NCBI RefSeq assembly: GCF_036347135.1
Contig: NZ_CP108938.1
Coordinates: forward strand, 6,758,001-6,822,000
Length of the DNA: 64,000 nucleotides
Reading direction: 5' to 3'
From: Streptomyces sp. NBC_00775
GTDB lineage: Bacteria > Actinomycetota > Actinomycetes > Streptomycetales > Streptomycetaceae
Below are positions 15,026 through 23,865 of the stretch, in pieces. Every line of letters begins with the position of its first letter. Within the stretch, counting starts at the first letter, position 1. Below the pieces are notes generated by a model. It worked only from the letters and a program-made list of their open reading frames with translations, searched no databases and was not told where the DNA came from. A program made the position numbers and the translations under genes.

Positions 15026-16974
15026 TTCTTATGTCCCCCAAGGGAAATCTGCATGGTCTGGTCGTTGCCGCCCTGCGCCGCGGCCCAACTGGGCTTGTGC
15101 TGCGGGGCATGTGGGGCGTGCTGCTCCTGCTGCGGCACAGAGGACTGTGCGGGCAGGTGCACCGGCTCCTCGGGTGGCACCGGCGGCTTCTTCCTCTCCT
15201 GGCGCATGGTCCAGCGCCAGGCGAAGATCGGCGACGCGGTGATCAGCAGGGCGAAGCACGCCCAGGTGATCATCGCGGGGTGGGAGTGCCCGAGGAGGAC
15301 GCCGGCCGCGATCGAGCCGGCGAAGACCAGAATGAAGAACAGATGGATCCGGAAGGTCCCGAACAGTGTGTCGGGGCTGGCCGAATCGCCCTTGGGGGTC
15401 ACCACGAACTTGCTCTTGCGGCGCAGCACGGCGTCCATCAGGGACCGGGCGTAGATGGGCGCGGACAGCGCCGACATCACCATGCCGGCCACACCGCCCG
15501 AACCCTCCGGCTCGTGCGGCGAGACGTTGTGCCGGCGGTTCCAGATGTACAGGCCGATCTGCAGCGCGGACGCGTTGCCGTAGAGCATCAGCCAGACCGT
15601 CGGGTCGATGTTCACGCCCGATGCGCCCAGGCCCAGGAACAGCGCGCAACTCAGCGCCGCGAGGATCCAGTTGAGGGCCGACATCGGGTAGAAGATGATC
15701 ATCATCGTGTAGTTGAAGAGCTTGCCCGGAGGCATCGAGAAGAAGCCCTTCCAGTACTGCTTGAGGATCGTCTCGTACGTACCTCTGGACCAGCGCAGTT
15801 GCTGGGTGAAGAAGTCAGTCCAGGCGTTCGGCCCCTCACCGACCGCGAGGACGTCCGGCGTGTAGACGGACCTCCACTTCTTGCCCGTCGCCGGGTTCTT
15901 CGCGCGGTGGATCTCGAAGCCGGTCGCCATGTCCTCGGTGATCGAGTCGTACAGACCGCCGATCTGCTTCAGCGCCTTGATGCGTACGGCGTTGGAGGTG
16001 CCCACGAACATCGGGGAGCCGTAGAAGTTGCCGGCCCGCTGGATCAGTGCGTGGAAGAGGAACTGCTGCGATTCGGCGGCCTTGGTGATGAACGAGTCGT
16101 AATTGCCGTACACCTGGGGGCCGATGACGAAGCCGACATTCGGGTCGCGGAAGAAGCCGAGCATCCGCTCCAGGTAGTTGGGCAGCGGTACGTGGTCGGT
16201 GTCGACCGAGGCGAAGTAGTCGTAGTCGTCGCCGTGCGCTTCCAGCCAGGCGTTGTAGTTGCCGTGCTTGGTCTTCGCGCGGTGCGGGCCCTTGGCCTGG
16301 TTCCACTTCGCGACGCCCTTGCGGGAGAAGTGGTGCACACCCAGGCGTGCGCAGACCTCCTTCACCTCCGGGTCGTCGCCCTCGTCGAGGAGCCAGACGT
16401 GCAGAAGGCCCCGGTGGCGCAGCTTGACGGCCGCCTCCAGGGTCTTCGTCACCATGGCGAGGGGTTCCTTGCCGGGCACGAAAGAGGTGAGGAAGGCGAC
16501 TCTGGTGCCGGTTTCGGGCACCACCGGGACCGGGTCGCGGGCGACCAGGGTGGCGTGCGCGTTCGACAGCACATTCATGCAGCGGAAGAACTCGATCAGA
16601 CCGATCGACACCAGCATCACGATGTCGAGTGCCGGCAGGAAGTCGTAGGCGGGATAGTCGCGTTCGGTCCAGTGCTCCGGCTGGAGCAGCCAGCCGAGCA
16701 GGATCAGTGAGAGCAGTGGCGCGGCGCCCAGCATGAGCGCGGCCCTTATGCGGTGCGGCTCCTGCGACAGCAGTGAGCGGTACTGCACCCGGTACGGCTT
16801 GTTCGGGTCGGGCTGCGTGAGGGGTCCCGCGAGTCGGCTGTAGTGCTCGTAGTCGTATTTCGGCAGGCTCTTCTTGATCCTGCGGAATCCGCCAGTCCGG
16901 TGCGATGGCACACGGAGCTGGGTCGTCTCGGACGGGTCGAAGTTCTGCCGGGCGCCCGTCGGCGTCGACGTCAT
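15022..16974 (-). CDS. cslA: cellulose-synthase-like glycosyltransferase CslA (GT2)
   Basis: 650 residues, ATG 16974 behind GGGGGGA. Two helices (about 77-97 and 116-133) precede the GT2 catalytic domain, which shows DEGDD at 197-201, Asp258 and Asp260 of VDTDHV, the base Asp348 in SITEDMATG, and Q391-x-x-R394-W395 (QQLRW). Further helices at about 418-480 and 530-590 form the export channel. The tail is Pro/Gln/His-rich. It polymerises a beta-glucan-type chain at the hyphal tip and passes it outward. The stop overlaps the glxA start (ATGA), so synthase and oxidase are coupled. In S. coelicolor CslA interacts with DivIVA at the apex. Confidence 0.95.
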   Translation of the reverse strand: MTSTPTGARQNFDPSETTQLRVPSHRTGGFRRIKKSLPKYDYEHYSRLAGPLTQPDPNKPYRVQYRSLLSQEPHRIRAALMLGAAPLLSLILLGWLLQPEHWTERDYPAYDFLPALDIVMLVSIGLIEFFRCMNVLSNAHATLVARDPVPVVPETGTRVAFLTSFVPGKEPLAMVTKTLEAAVKLRHRGLLHVWLLDEGDDPEVKEVCARLGVHHFSRKGVAKWNQAKGPHRAKTKHGNYNAWLEAHGDDYDYFASVDTDHVPLPNYLERMLGFFRDPNVGFVIGPQVYGNYDSFITKAAESQQFLFHALIQRAGNFYGSPMFVGTSNAVRIKALKQIGGLYDSITEDMATGFEIHRAKNPATGKKWRSVYTPDVLAVGEGPNAWTDFFTQQLRWSRGTYETILKQYWKGFFSMPPGKLFNYTMMIIFYPMSALNWILAALSCALFLGLGASGVNIDPTVWLMLYGNASALQIGLYIWNRRHNVSPHEPEGSGGVAGMVMSALSAPIYARSLMDAVLRRKSKFVVTPKGDSASPDTLFGTFRIHLFFILVFAGSIAAGVLLGHSHPAMITWACFALLITASPIFAWRWTMRQERKKPPVPPEEPVHLPAQSSVPQQEQHAPHAPQHKPSWAAAQGGNDQTMQISLGGHKK

Positions 16975-17364
16975 GAGTCATCCCCCCGCACGCACGTTCA
17001 GGTGCGTGTTCGTCGGTTCTTGTCGCCCGCTCAGGTCCCCCTCGACCGTCCCGGACGCATCACTGGCAGGCCGGCGTCACCACATCTTCCACACCGTATA
17101 GACATGGAACGACGACCTTCCGGTTGCATGATGCCCCCCTCGGCATCGATTCATGATCGGGGCCCCCAGCCCCCATGGTCGCAACCGGCCACGCCCCCAA
17201 CTGCCAGATATCGACAGTCCCTTGAAGCCCAGGGTTCTACGCCGTTCATCATGATCGCAAGATGCGAAACGCGGTGTTAACCGGTCATACGCGCTAATTG
17301 GGACGCGTGTACGAGCGTGGGGTCGACGCTCGGGTGGGGGGAGCGGGACGGTGCGCCCCCATGA
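16975..17364. other. upstream region of cslA, no gene seen
   Basis: About 390 bases between cslA and the tRNA terminator. No supported coding sequence. It must carry the cslA promoter on the complementary strand. It contains several ATGATC-type AT islands (17136-17160 and 17250-17265) but no box I can assign with confidence. Confidence 0.5.
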
Positions 17365-17398
17365 CGAAGGGCCCCTCGCTGCTGCGAGAGGCCCTTCG
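17365..17398. terminator. terminator 3' of tRNA-Lys copy 1
   Basis: CGAAGGGCCCCTCGC (17365-17379) pairs with GCGAGAGGCCCTTCG (17384-17398) at 14 of 15 positions around a 4-base loop, six bases past the tRNA 3' end on the complementary strand. Similar hairpins follow the other two tRNA-Lys genes. Confidence 0.8.
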
Positions 17399-17403
17399 GT
17401 CGG

Positions 17404-17477
17404 TGCGCCGCCAGGGACTCGAACCCCGGACCCGCTGATTAAGAGTCAGCTGCTCTAACCAACTGAGCTAGCGGCGC
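17404..17477 (-). tRNA. tRNA-Lys (CTT)
   Basis: The complementary strand folds as a full cloverleaf: acceptor GCGCCGC/GCGGCGC, D-arm GCTC...GAGC, anticodon stem GCTGA/TCAGC with loop CTCTTAA (anticodon CTT), T-arm CGGGG TTCGAGT CCCTG, discriminator A. No encoded CCA. Identical in the gene body to copies at 25896 and 39078. It lies between cslA and the peptidoglycan-binding protein gene. Confidence 0.97.
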
Positions 17478-17662
17478 CTGCTGACCCGAGAACTCTACCC
17501 GACCGGGAGGGGTGCTCCGGACCACGGGGAGGGGCTCCGGGCCAGGTCGGAGAGGCCCCGTACATCATTCGGACCGTCAACATGCGACACCGGAGGACAG
17601 TTGAGAAACTGACGACTGTGCAGAACCGCGGAGATTTTGCCCTGGAGTGTGAGGGGAATCGC

Positions 17663-19024
17663 ATGGAGGCTCCGGTATTCGAGGAATTCGATCCCGCGAG
17701 CGACTGCGACTGCGCCGGATGTGTTCACTGGCGCCGTGTCATGCCCCATTCCTCGAATGCCGGGCTGGTGAGCCATCCGGCCGCCTGCAAGGCCCTCGTC
17801 CTCGCCGCGGCGGCGGGCACCGTCCTCGGAATCGGCCAGCCGACGCCGGCGGTCGCAGCCGCGCACGGACCCGCCCAGCCGGGCATCCCCGCAGGTGACG
17901 AGCCCGACACCCCGCAAGGCGGCAAGGCCCCGCTGCACGGCCCCCAGGGCAGGCCGCCGGCGAAACCCGGGAAACCGTCGACCCTCACCAGGACGCCCGC
18001 CACCACCCGGGCCGAGATCATCAACCGGGCCAAGGGGTGGGTCGCCGCGCAGGTGCCGTACAGCATGGACGCCTACTGGTCGGACGGCTACCGGCAGGAC
18101 TGCTCGGGCTTCGTCTCGATGGCCTGGAGCCTGCCGGGAAACGAATGGACGGGCACTCTCGGCGCCTACGGCGTGCGGATTTCTCGCGATCAGCTCCAGC
18201 CCGGCGACATTCTTCTCTTCCACAATCCGGCGGACCCGGAGAAAGGCTCGCACGTCGTCATTTTCGGCGGCTGGACGGACTACACGCACACCTATTACCT
18301 CGCGTACGAGCAGACCCTCCCGCACACCCGGAAACAGGCCACCCCATACGGCTACTGGAGCAACTCGGACCGCTATCTGCCGTACCGCTACAAGGGGCTG
18401 GACGACGGCGCGAGCGGCGCGGTCGCGTCCTCGCAGGACACCAAGGTCACCCGCTACCCGGGGTACGCGTACTTCGGCTACGGCGCCAGCAACGCATACG
18501 TCACCCAGCTGGGCCGCCTGCTCGTGCAGCGGGGAGGGGGCCGCTTCTACACCTCGGGCCCGGGGCCGCGCTGGTCGGACGCGGACCAGCGGGCCACCGA
18601 AGCGTTCCAGCGGGCGCAGGGCTGGACCGGGGCGGACGCGGACGGGCTGCCGGGGCCCGAGACGTGGTCGTACCTGGTGGGGAACAAGGGCAACGACATC
18701 CCGGCGCCGTACGAGGCCGGATACCCCGGGCCGCAGCCGTCCGCCCCCTCCTCGCATCCCGCCTCGTATCCCTCCTCGCACGGGGTGCCCGGCTATCCGG
18801 GGCGCGCGATGTTCCGGCCGGGCGCGCACAACCCCTATGTCACCCGGCTCGGAAAGCAGCTGGTCAAGAAGGGGTTCGGCAAGTACTACACAGCGGAGCC
18901 CGGCCCGCGCTGGGGCGAGGCGGACCGGCGCAACGTCGAGGCGTTCCAGCGGTCCCAGGGCTGGCGCGGCGGCGCGGCGGACGGTTTCCCGGGCCCCGAG
19001 ACCTGGCGGCGGCTCTTCTCCTGA
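17663..19024 (+). CDS. NlpC/P60-like protein with two C-terminal peptidoglycan-binding repeats
   Basis: 453 residues from ATG 17663, six bases after GAGGGGA. The N-terminus is a short Cys motif (Cys15, Cys17, Cys20 in DCDCAGC) followed by a hydrophobic stretch (about 42-57) and a Pro-rich linker. A papain-like domain at about 114-260 has Cys147 in QDCSGFVSMAW and His197 in GSHVVIF, the NlpC/P60 dyad. Two similar repeats at about 287-345 and 392-450 share the pattern YVTQLGR...AFQRAQGW...GLPGPETW, a putative peptidoglycan-binding fold. It lies just before the SPFH gene in the csl/LPMO neighbourhood, the same order I recall for SCO2835-SCO2833. Likely a cell-wall hydrolase at growth sites (inference). 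Confidence 0.8.
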   Translation: MEAPVFEEFDPASDCDCAGCVHWRRVMPHSSNAGLVSHPAACKALVLAAAAGTVLGIGQPTPAVAAAHGPAQPGIPAGDEPDTPQGGKAPLHGPQGRPPAKPGKPSTLTRTPATTRAEIINRAKGWVAAQVPYSMDAYWSDGYRQDCSGFVSMAWSLPGNEWTGTLGAYGVRISRDQLQPGDILLFHNPADPEKGSHVVIFGGWTDYTHTYYLAYEQTLPHTRKQATPYGYWSNSDRYLPYRYKGLDDGASGAVASSQDTKVTRYPGYAYFGYGASNAYVTQLGRLLVQRGGGRFYTSGPGPRWSDADQRATEAFQRAQGWTGADADGLPGPETWSYLVGNKGNDIPAPYEAGYPGPQPSAPSSHPASYPSSHGVPGYPGRAMFRPGAHNPYVTRLGKQLVKKGFGKYYTAEPGPRWGEADRRNVEAFQRSQGWRGGAADGFPGPETWRRLFS

Positions 19025-19070
19025 ACCAGCCGGTCAGCACACTTCCAGGCGCGGAGGCATGGAGGCACGT

Positions 19071-20228
19071 ATGAGTACGACGACTTCACACACCCCGGAG
19101 TCCGAGGGGGCACCGGAGGGCGGCGGCGGTCCGCGGTCCGCACGGCTCATCCACAACGAGGTGACCACCGAGATCCCCGTCCACCTGCTCTTCCGCGACG
19201 ACCCCGAGCCGGTCGCCGTCCCGCTCGCGCCCGCCGTCGTGGGCCGGCGGCGCGGCACCGGCGAGCAGCCGCGGATCCGGCGGCCCGCACCCGGCCGGGC
19301 CCCGCGCCCGGTACCGGAGGTCGACCCCGAACTGGTGGAGCACCCCGCACGGGTGCTGCCCGGAGTGGCGGGCGTGCTGGCCGGGGCCTGTGGTGTGGCC
19401 GGATGTGTGTTCACCACCTGGTGGGCGGGCGCGCTGCCGCCTCCCGTGAGGGAGGCGTTGGAGCTTCCGGGGCACGCGGGCGCCGGGTTCGGGCCCGCGC
19501 AGTGGGCCGCGTACGCCGGGGCGGGCGCGCTCGGGCTGTTCGGCTTCGGCGGTCTCGCCCGCGGCCGGACCGGACGGGCCTGGGTGCTCGGTCTCTTCGG
19601 GCGCTACCGCGGCACGGTCCGGCGCACCGGGCTGATGTGGGTCAACCCGCTGGCGCTGCGCCGCCGGGTCGACGTACGGCTGCGGCACTGGCGCGGCGAG
19701 CCGCTGTCCGTGGTCGACGCGAACGGGGTCGCGCTGCGGGTGGTCGTGCTCGTCGTCTGGCGCGTCAAGGACACCGCGCGCGCCACGCTCGGGGTCGAGG
19801 ACCACGAGGCGTATCTGCGCGAGTGTGTGGAGGCGGCGCTCTCGCGGGTGCTCTCGCAGCTCCCGGCGGAGGTGCCGCCCGCCGTCGTCAAGGACGTGAC
19901 CCTGCGCAACACGGACGCGGTCGGCGAGGCGCTGACCCGTCTGGTGGCCGCGGACACCGCACCGGTCGGCCTGGAGGTGTTCTCGGCGCAGCCGACCCGG
20001 ATCGAGTACGCGCCCGAGATCGCCGCCGTGATGCAGCGCCGCCGGATCGCGACGCTCGACGCCCAGCACCGCGACTCCGTGCTCACCTCGGTCGTCGACT
20101 CGGTCGAGGACACGGTGACGCGGCTGACCATGCGGGGGCTCGTCGAACTCGACGACTACGAACGCAAGGCGCTGGTAAAGGACTTGACGGTGGCGTTCTA
20201 CACGGGGCGCAGGGAGGCGTCGTCCTGA
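19071..20228 (+). CDS. SPFH/band-7 domain protein
   Basis: 385 residues from ATG 19071, five bases after GGAGG; an ATG at 19059 is in frame. An N-terminal 100 residues of Pro/Arg-rich sequence leads to two hydrophobic segments (about 105-125 and 143-165), then the band-7 domain (YRGTVRRTGLMWVNPLALRR, VVDANGVALRVVVLVVWRV, DHEAYLRECVEAALSRVLSQ). The C-terminus is a coiled-coil-prone helical part. SPFH proteins form membrane microdomain scaffolds, and in S. coelicolor flotillin-like proteins affect tip growth. Placement 46 bases after the wall-hydrolase gene and shortly before the LPMO suggests a scaffold for the apical glycan machinery (inference). Confidence 0.8.
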   Translation: MSTTTSHTPESEGAPEGGGGPRSARLIHNEVTTEIPVHLLFRDDPEPVAVPLAPAVVGRRRGTGEQPRIRRPAPGRAPRPVPEVDPELVEHPARVLPGVAGVLAGACGVAGCVFTTWWAGALPPPVREALELPGHAGAGFGPAQWAAYAGAGALGLFGFGGLARGRTGRAWVLGLFGRYRGTVRRTGLMWVNPLALRRRVDVRLRHWRGEPLSVVDANGVALRVVVLVVWRVKDTARATLGVEDHEAYLRECVEAALSRVLSQLPAEVPPAVVKDVTLRNTDAVGEALTRLVAADTAPVGLEVFSAQPTRIEYAPEIAAVMQRRRIATLDAQHRDSVLTSVVDSVEDTVTRLTMRGLVELDDYERKALVKDLTVAFYTGRREASS

Positions 20229-20243
20229 GAGGCGTCGTCCTGA
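20214..20243 (+). repeat. 15-bp tandem duplication across a stop codon
   Basis: GAGGCGTCGTCCTGA occurs twice in a row, at 20214-20228 and 20229-20243. The first copy supplies the last codons and the TGA of the SPFH gene. The second lies just downstream. A recent slippage event is the simplest cause and the protein is unchanged by it. Confidence 0.85.
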
Positions 20244-20302
20244 GAGGGGCGGACATGTTCGCGATTGGTATGGACATGTTCAACTACTCGCAATAATCTG
20301 GG

Positions 20303-20319
20303 ACTTGGTCTAGACCTGA
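20303..20319. promoter_or_regulatory. DasR-like (dre) site upstream of LPMO
   Basis: TTGGTCTAGACCTG contains the perfect GGTCTAGACC core (20307-20316) of the dre element bound by the GntR-type chitin regulator DasR. TGGTCTAGACCT also differs by one base from the 12-bp direct repeat described in Streptomyces chitinase promoters. It lies about 55 bases before the LPMO start. Repression relieved by glucosamine-6-phosphate would be expected. Confidence 0.7.
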
Positions 20320-20373
20320 ACATCGCGCGCACAGCTCACGAGAACCTCCCCCACGTCCTCCAGGAGCGGCAGG

Positions 20374-20982
20374 ATGCGCAAAGCCAAGTTCTACGCGGCC
20401 GCGCTCGGCCTCGCCACCGTGGGCACCTTCGTGCTCTCGACCGGCGGCGCCAGCGCTCACGGCTACACCGACCAGCCCCTCAGCCGGCAGAAGATGTGCG
20501 CCGCCAGCGGCGGTACCGTCGCCAACTGCGGTGACATCCAGTGGGAGCCCCAGAGCGTCGAGGGTCCCAAGGGCTTCCCGGCGGCCGGACCGGCGGACGG
20601 CCAGATCTGTTCCGCGAACCACACCAACTTCAGCCAGCTCGACCAGCCCAAGACCCCCGCGGGCACGGACTGGCCGACGACCAAGGTGACGGCGGGTCAG
20701 AGCTACAGCTTCCGCTGGCAGTTCACCGCCGTGCACGCCACGACCGACTTCAAGTACTTCATCACCAAGACCGGCTGGAACCAGAACCACGCGCTGACCC
20801 GCGCGGACCTGGAGACCACCCCGTTCCTGACGGTCCCCTACAACGGAGCGCGCCCCCCGTCCACGTTCTCGCACACCGGCACACTGCCGACCGGCAAGAG
20901 CGGGCACCACATCATCCTCGGCGTGTGGACGATCAACGACACGGCGAACGCGTTCTATTCGTGCGCGGACGTCACGTTCTGA
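20374..20982 (+). CDS. lpmP: AA10 lytic polysaccharide monooxygenase (LpmP)
   Basis: 202 residues, no extra domains. The signal peptide ends ASA|HGY, so after cleavage His29 is the N-terminal residue. With His121 (FTAVHATTD) it forms the histidine brace that binds copper. The remainder fits a single AA10 domain, with disulfide Cys42/Cys52 and others near 79 and 198, and the ending NAFYSCADVTF. AA10 enzymes cleave chitin or cellulose oxidatively. The position downstream of the csl genes matches the LpmP described for S. coelicolor (SCO2833, by recollection), reported to act with CslA, GlxA and CslZ in tip glycan assembly. The DasR-like site suggests it is also tuned by aminosugars. Confidence 0.88.
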   Translation: MRKAKFYAAALGLATVGTFVLSTGGASAHGYTDQPLSRQKMCAASGGTVANCGDIQWEPQSVEGPKGFPAAGPADGQICSANHTNFSQLDQPKTPAGTDWPTTKVTAGQSYSFRWQFTAVHATTDFKYFITKTGWNQNHALTRADLETTPFLTVPYNGARPPSTFSHTGTLPTGKSGHHIILGVWTINDTANAFYSCADVTF

Positions 20983-21096
20983 GCCCCGCCCGGCGCAGGG
21001 CCCCACACCCGCTCGGGTAGGGTCCGCGTGCGCCGTGACCGATTCCGGTCGCGGCGCACGCGGGTTCCGTCTTCCGAGAGCACGGGGGTGCGCTTC

Positions 21097-21522
21097 ATGG
21101 ACTTCGTCTTCCACATACTTTTCCCGCTGATGATCGTGGGGATCATCTGGGCCGGCTACGCGATCGTGCGCAGGACGCGGGAGCGGCGGGCCGCCTGGGA
21201 GAGCGGGCTCACCGCCGAAGCGCGCGTGACGCGCGCCTGGGCCAGGACCCAGATGGTCAACAACGTGGCCCGGCGGATCCAGTACCACGAGTACGACTTC
21301 ACGGCGGCCGACGGGCGCGCGGTCCGCTTCGAGGAGGCGGGCGGCCCGGCGGGCCGGGGCGTGGGCGACCAGGCGCTCGTGTACTACACCGAGGACCGGC
21401 CCGAGAAGGCCACCGCGTCCGAGCCCCGGCCGGGCAAGGACATGGCGGGAGCGGTGTTCGGTCTCGTCTTCCTCGGGGCGGGCGTCATCATCCTCATCAA
21501 GGTGATCGTCCAGTACGGCTGA
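21097..21522 (+). CDS. DUF3592 domain membrane protein, copy 1
   Basis: 141 residues from ATG 21097 (MDFVFHILFP). A first helix at about 3-22, a basic hinge, then a soluble beta-rich segment with GLTAEARVTRAW, YEYDFTAADGR-type strands and VYYTEDRPEKATA, and a second helix at about 120-138. This is the DUF3592 layout of two helices with a beta sandwich between. Function unknown. The next gene is a paralogue of the same layout. Confidence 0.72.
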   Translation: MDFVFHILFPLMIVGIIWAGYAIVRRTRERRAAWESGLTAEARVTRAWARTQMVNNVARRIQYHEYDFTAADGRAVRFEEAGGPAGRGVGDQALVYYTEDRPEKATASEPRPGKDMAGAVFGLVFLGAGVIILIKVIVQYG

Positions 21523-21653
21523 GGACTCCGGCCCGCGGCAGAAGGTTCTGAGCATCCCTTGAGGCGCCCGCACGGCAGGTGGGGGTATGTTCCCCGCACG
21601 TCGACATGACCATGACGGCGCAAGGGGAGTCGTACGAACCTCGGGGGATCACG

Positions 21654-22124
21654 ATGGATTTCATCTTCTATGCCGTGCCGGGCCTGATCATGGCCGTGAC
21701 GATCCTGATGGCCGCCAAGGTGGTCCGCCGCTCGCTGGAGCTGCGGAGCGCCTGGAACAGCGGGCTGACCGCCGAGGCGCGCTGTCTGCGGTCGTACACG
21801 ACGACCAGCGGCGGCGGTGGCGACACCTCGGTCAGCACGACACTGCACCACGTCTACGAGTTCGCGACGCGCGAGGGCCGCAGTGTCCGCTTCGAGGAGG
21901 AGAACGGTCCCTCGACGATCGTCGAGGGCGACATCGTCACTGTGCACTACACGGCCCAGCACCCCGAGAAGGCCACCGCGCACGCGCCGAGCCCGGTCAA
22001 GGCCGCCGCGGGCACCATCGGCTGCCTGGTGTTCTTCGGCGTGATCATCGCCTTCTGCATCGGCTTCATGATCACGTTCCACGAGGTCTTCCAGGCGAAC
22101 GACGCGTTCCCCGACGGCTGGTGA
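21654..22124 (+). CDS. DUF3592 domain membrane protein, copy 2
   Basis: 156 residues from ATG 21654 behind GGGGGA. It shares with copy 1 the opening MDF-F, the segment W(E/N)SGLTAEAR, the strand RSVRFEEENGPS and the HPEKATAHAP motif, then a second helix at about 117-140. A tandem gene duplication that has diverged. It has a longer C-terminal tail and a Gly-rich loop (TTSGGGGDTS) not found in copy 1. Function unknown. Confidence 0.72.
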   Translation: MDFIFYAVPGLIMAVTILMAAKVVRRSLELRSAWNSGLTAEARCLRSYTTTSGGGGDTSVSTTLHHVYEFATREGRSVRFEEENGPSTIVEGDIVTVHYTAQHPEKATAHAPSPVKAAAGTIGCLVFFGVIIAFCIGFMITFHEVFQANDAFPDGW

Positions 22125-22177
22125 GCGGCCCCGGGGGCCACTTGGGTCGTACGGCCGGTGCCGTGCCCCTCCTCATC

Positions 22178-22190
22178 TGACGGTACGTCA
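22178..22190. promoter_or_regulatory. TGACG-GTA-CGTCA palindrome before acyl-CoA synthetase
   Basis: A perfect 5+5 palindrome around GTA lies 17 bases before the start at 22207, with a TATGGT hexamer directly after it. TGACGN(2-3)CGTCA-type sites are typical of TetR-family regulators of fatty-acid genes in actinobacteria. No TetR gene is adjacent, so the regulator would act in trans. Confidence 0.55.
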
Positions 22191-22206
22191 ATTATGGTGC
22201 GCCTTC

Positions 22207-23865
22207 ATGGGGTCCATCAGGCGTACCGTCGCGGAACTCGTACAGGAACGGTGGGACGACCACCGGCCGGGACTGTGGTTCGAGGGCCGGGTGCTCAGTC
22301 ACCACCGGGTGGCGGCGGGCGCGGCGGCACGGGCGGCGCTGCTCGCCGACCTGCTGCCGCCCGGCGCCGCACCGCACATCGGGGTGCTGCTCGACAACAC
22401 CCCCGAATATCCGATGTGGTTGGGCGCGGCCGCCCTCGCGGGTGCCGCCGTCGCAGGGATCAATCCGACCCGGCGCGGCCCCGAACTGGCCCGCGACATC
22501 CTGCACACCGAGTGCCGCGTCCTGATCACCGAGCGGGCTCATCTGCCGCTGCTCGACGGCCTCGAACTCCCGGGCGTACGCGTCCTGGTGACCGACACGG
22601 ACGCGTACGCCGACCTCGTGGGGGCGTACGAGGGCGCGAAGCCGGACGCCTCCAAGGCGACCCCCGACGCCCGCCTCCTCCTCTACTTCACCTCCGGCTC
22701 GACCGGCGCCCCCAAGGCCGCGATCTGCACCCAGGGCAGGCTCGCCGCCGCCGGGCGGTCGCTCGTCGACCACTTCGGGGTGCTCCCGGACGACACGCAC
22801 TACATCTGCATGCCGATGTTCCACGGCAACGCGGTGATCGCCGACTGGGCGCCCGCCCTGGCGGCGGGCGCGACGGTCGCGCTGCGGCGGCGGTTCTCCG
22901 CGTCGGGGTTCCTCGCCGACGTACGGGCCTGCGGGGCCACGTACTTCACCTATGTCGGCCGTGCCGTGCAGTACCTGCTGGCCACGCCCGTCCGCCCCGA
23001 CGACCGCGACAACCCGCTGCGGATGGGCTTCGGCACGGAGGCCGGCGCGGTCGACGCGGCCGCCTTCGAGGAACGCTTCGGAGTGCGCCTGGTCGAGGGG
23101 TACGGCTCCTCGGAGGGCGGCGCGGCCATCCAGCGGGCGCCCGGCACCCCGGCCGGGGCGATCGGACGGGCGGCACCCGGCGACGACCTCGCGGTGGTCG
23201 ACCCGCAGACCCGCGCCGAATGCCCGCCGGCCGTCTTCTCCGCCGACGGACGTCTCCTCAACGGGGCCGACGCGATAGGGGAGTTGGTGAACCGCGGCGC
23301 CAACCCCTTCGAGGGCTACTGGCGCAACCCGGACGCGGACGCCGCCCGGAAGCGCGACGGCTGGTACTGGACGGGTGACCTCTTCTACCGCGACGCCGAC
23401 GGATTCCTCTACTTCGCCGGCCGCACCGACGACCGGCTGCGCGTCGACAGCGAGAACCTCGCCGCCGCGATGATCGAGAACATCATCGCCCGGTACGGGG
23501 ACGCCGCCGCCGTGGCGGTGTACGCGGTGCCGGATCCCGTCGCCGGGGACCAGGTGATGGCGGCGGTGGCGCTGCGGCCGGGGCTCTCCTTCGACCCGCT
23601 CTCCTTCGGCGAATTCCTGCTCACCCAGCCCGACTTGGGCACCAAGATGGCGCCCCGCTTCGTACGGGTCGTGGAGCGGATGCCCGTCACCGCCACCAAC
23701 AAGATCCACCGGGTGGGGCTGCGGAGGGAGGGTTTCCGGTGCCCGGATCCGGTGTGGTGGCGGCCGGCGGGGCAGTGCGCGTACCGCAGGCTGGAGGCGA
23801 CGGACGTCGTGGGGCTGGTGGCCGAGTACCGGGCACGCGGGCGGGAGGAACTGCTCGCGAGGTAG
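22207..23865 (+). CDS. AMP-dependent acyl-CoA synthetase/ligase
   Basis: 552 residues. The adenylation motifs are in order: phosphate loop YFTSGSTGAPKAAI (about 158-171), VEGYGSSEGG (about 297), the hinge YWTGDLFYRDADGFLYFAGRTDD, and the C-terminal lysine in TNKIHRVGLR (about 503). The enzyme activates a carboxylic acid to acyl-AMP and then acyl-CoA in the cytoplasm. The closest familiar type is the long-chain fatty-acid ligase FadD17 group of actinobacteria, but chain length cannot be judged. Nothing near it encodes other beta-oxidation steps. A TGACG palindrome covers its promoter. Confidence 0.88.
   Translation: MGSIRRTVAELVQERWDDHRPGLWFEGRVLSHHRVAAGAAARAALLADLLPPGAAPHIGVLLDNTPEYPMWLGAAALAGAAVAGINPTRRGPELARDILHTECRVLITERAHLPLLDGLELPGVRVLVTDTDAYADLVGAYEGAKPDASKATPDARLLLYFTSGSTGAPKAAICTQGRLAAAGRSLVDHFGVLPDDTHYICMPMFHGNAVIADWAPALAAGATVALRRRFSASGFLADVRACGATYFTYVGRAVQYLLATPVRPDDRDNPLRMGFGTEAGAVDAAAFEERFGVRLVEGYGSSEGGAAIQRAPGTPAGAIGRAAPGDDLAVVDPQTRAECPPAVFSADGRLLNGADAIGELVNRGANPFEGYWRNPDADAARKRDGWYWTGDLFYRDADGFLYFAGRTDDRLRVDSENLAAAMIENIIARYGDAAAVAVYAVPDPVAGDQVMAAVALRPGLSFDPLSFGEFLLTQPDLGTKMAPRFVRVVERMPVTATNKIHRVGLRREGFRCPDPVWWRPAGQCAYRRLEATDVVGLVAEYRARGREELLAR

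Noticed and set aside
11971..20982. Secondary-metabolite gene cluster
   Set aside because: No PKS, NRPS, terpene or RiPP genes; all members fit glycan and wall functions.
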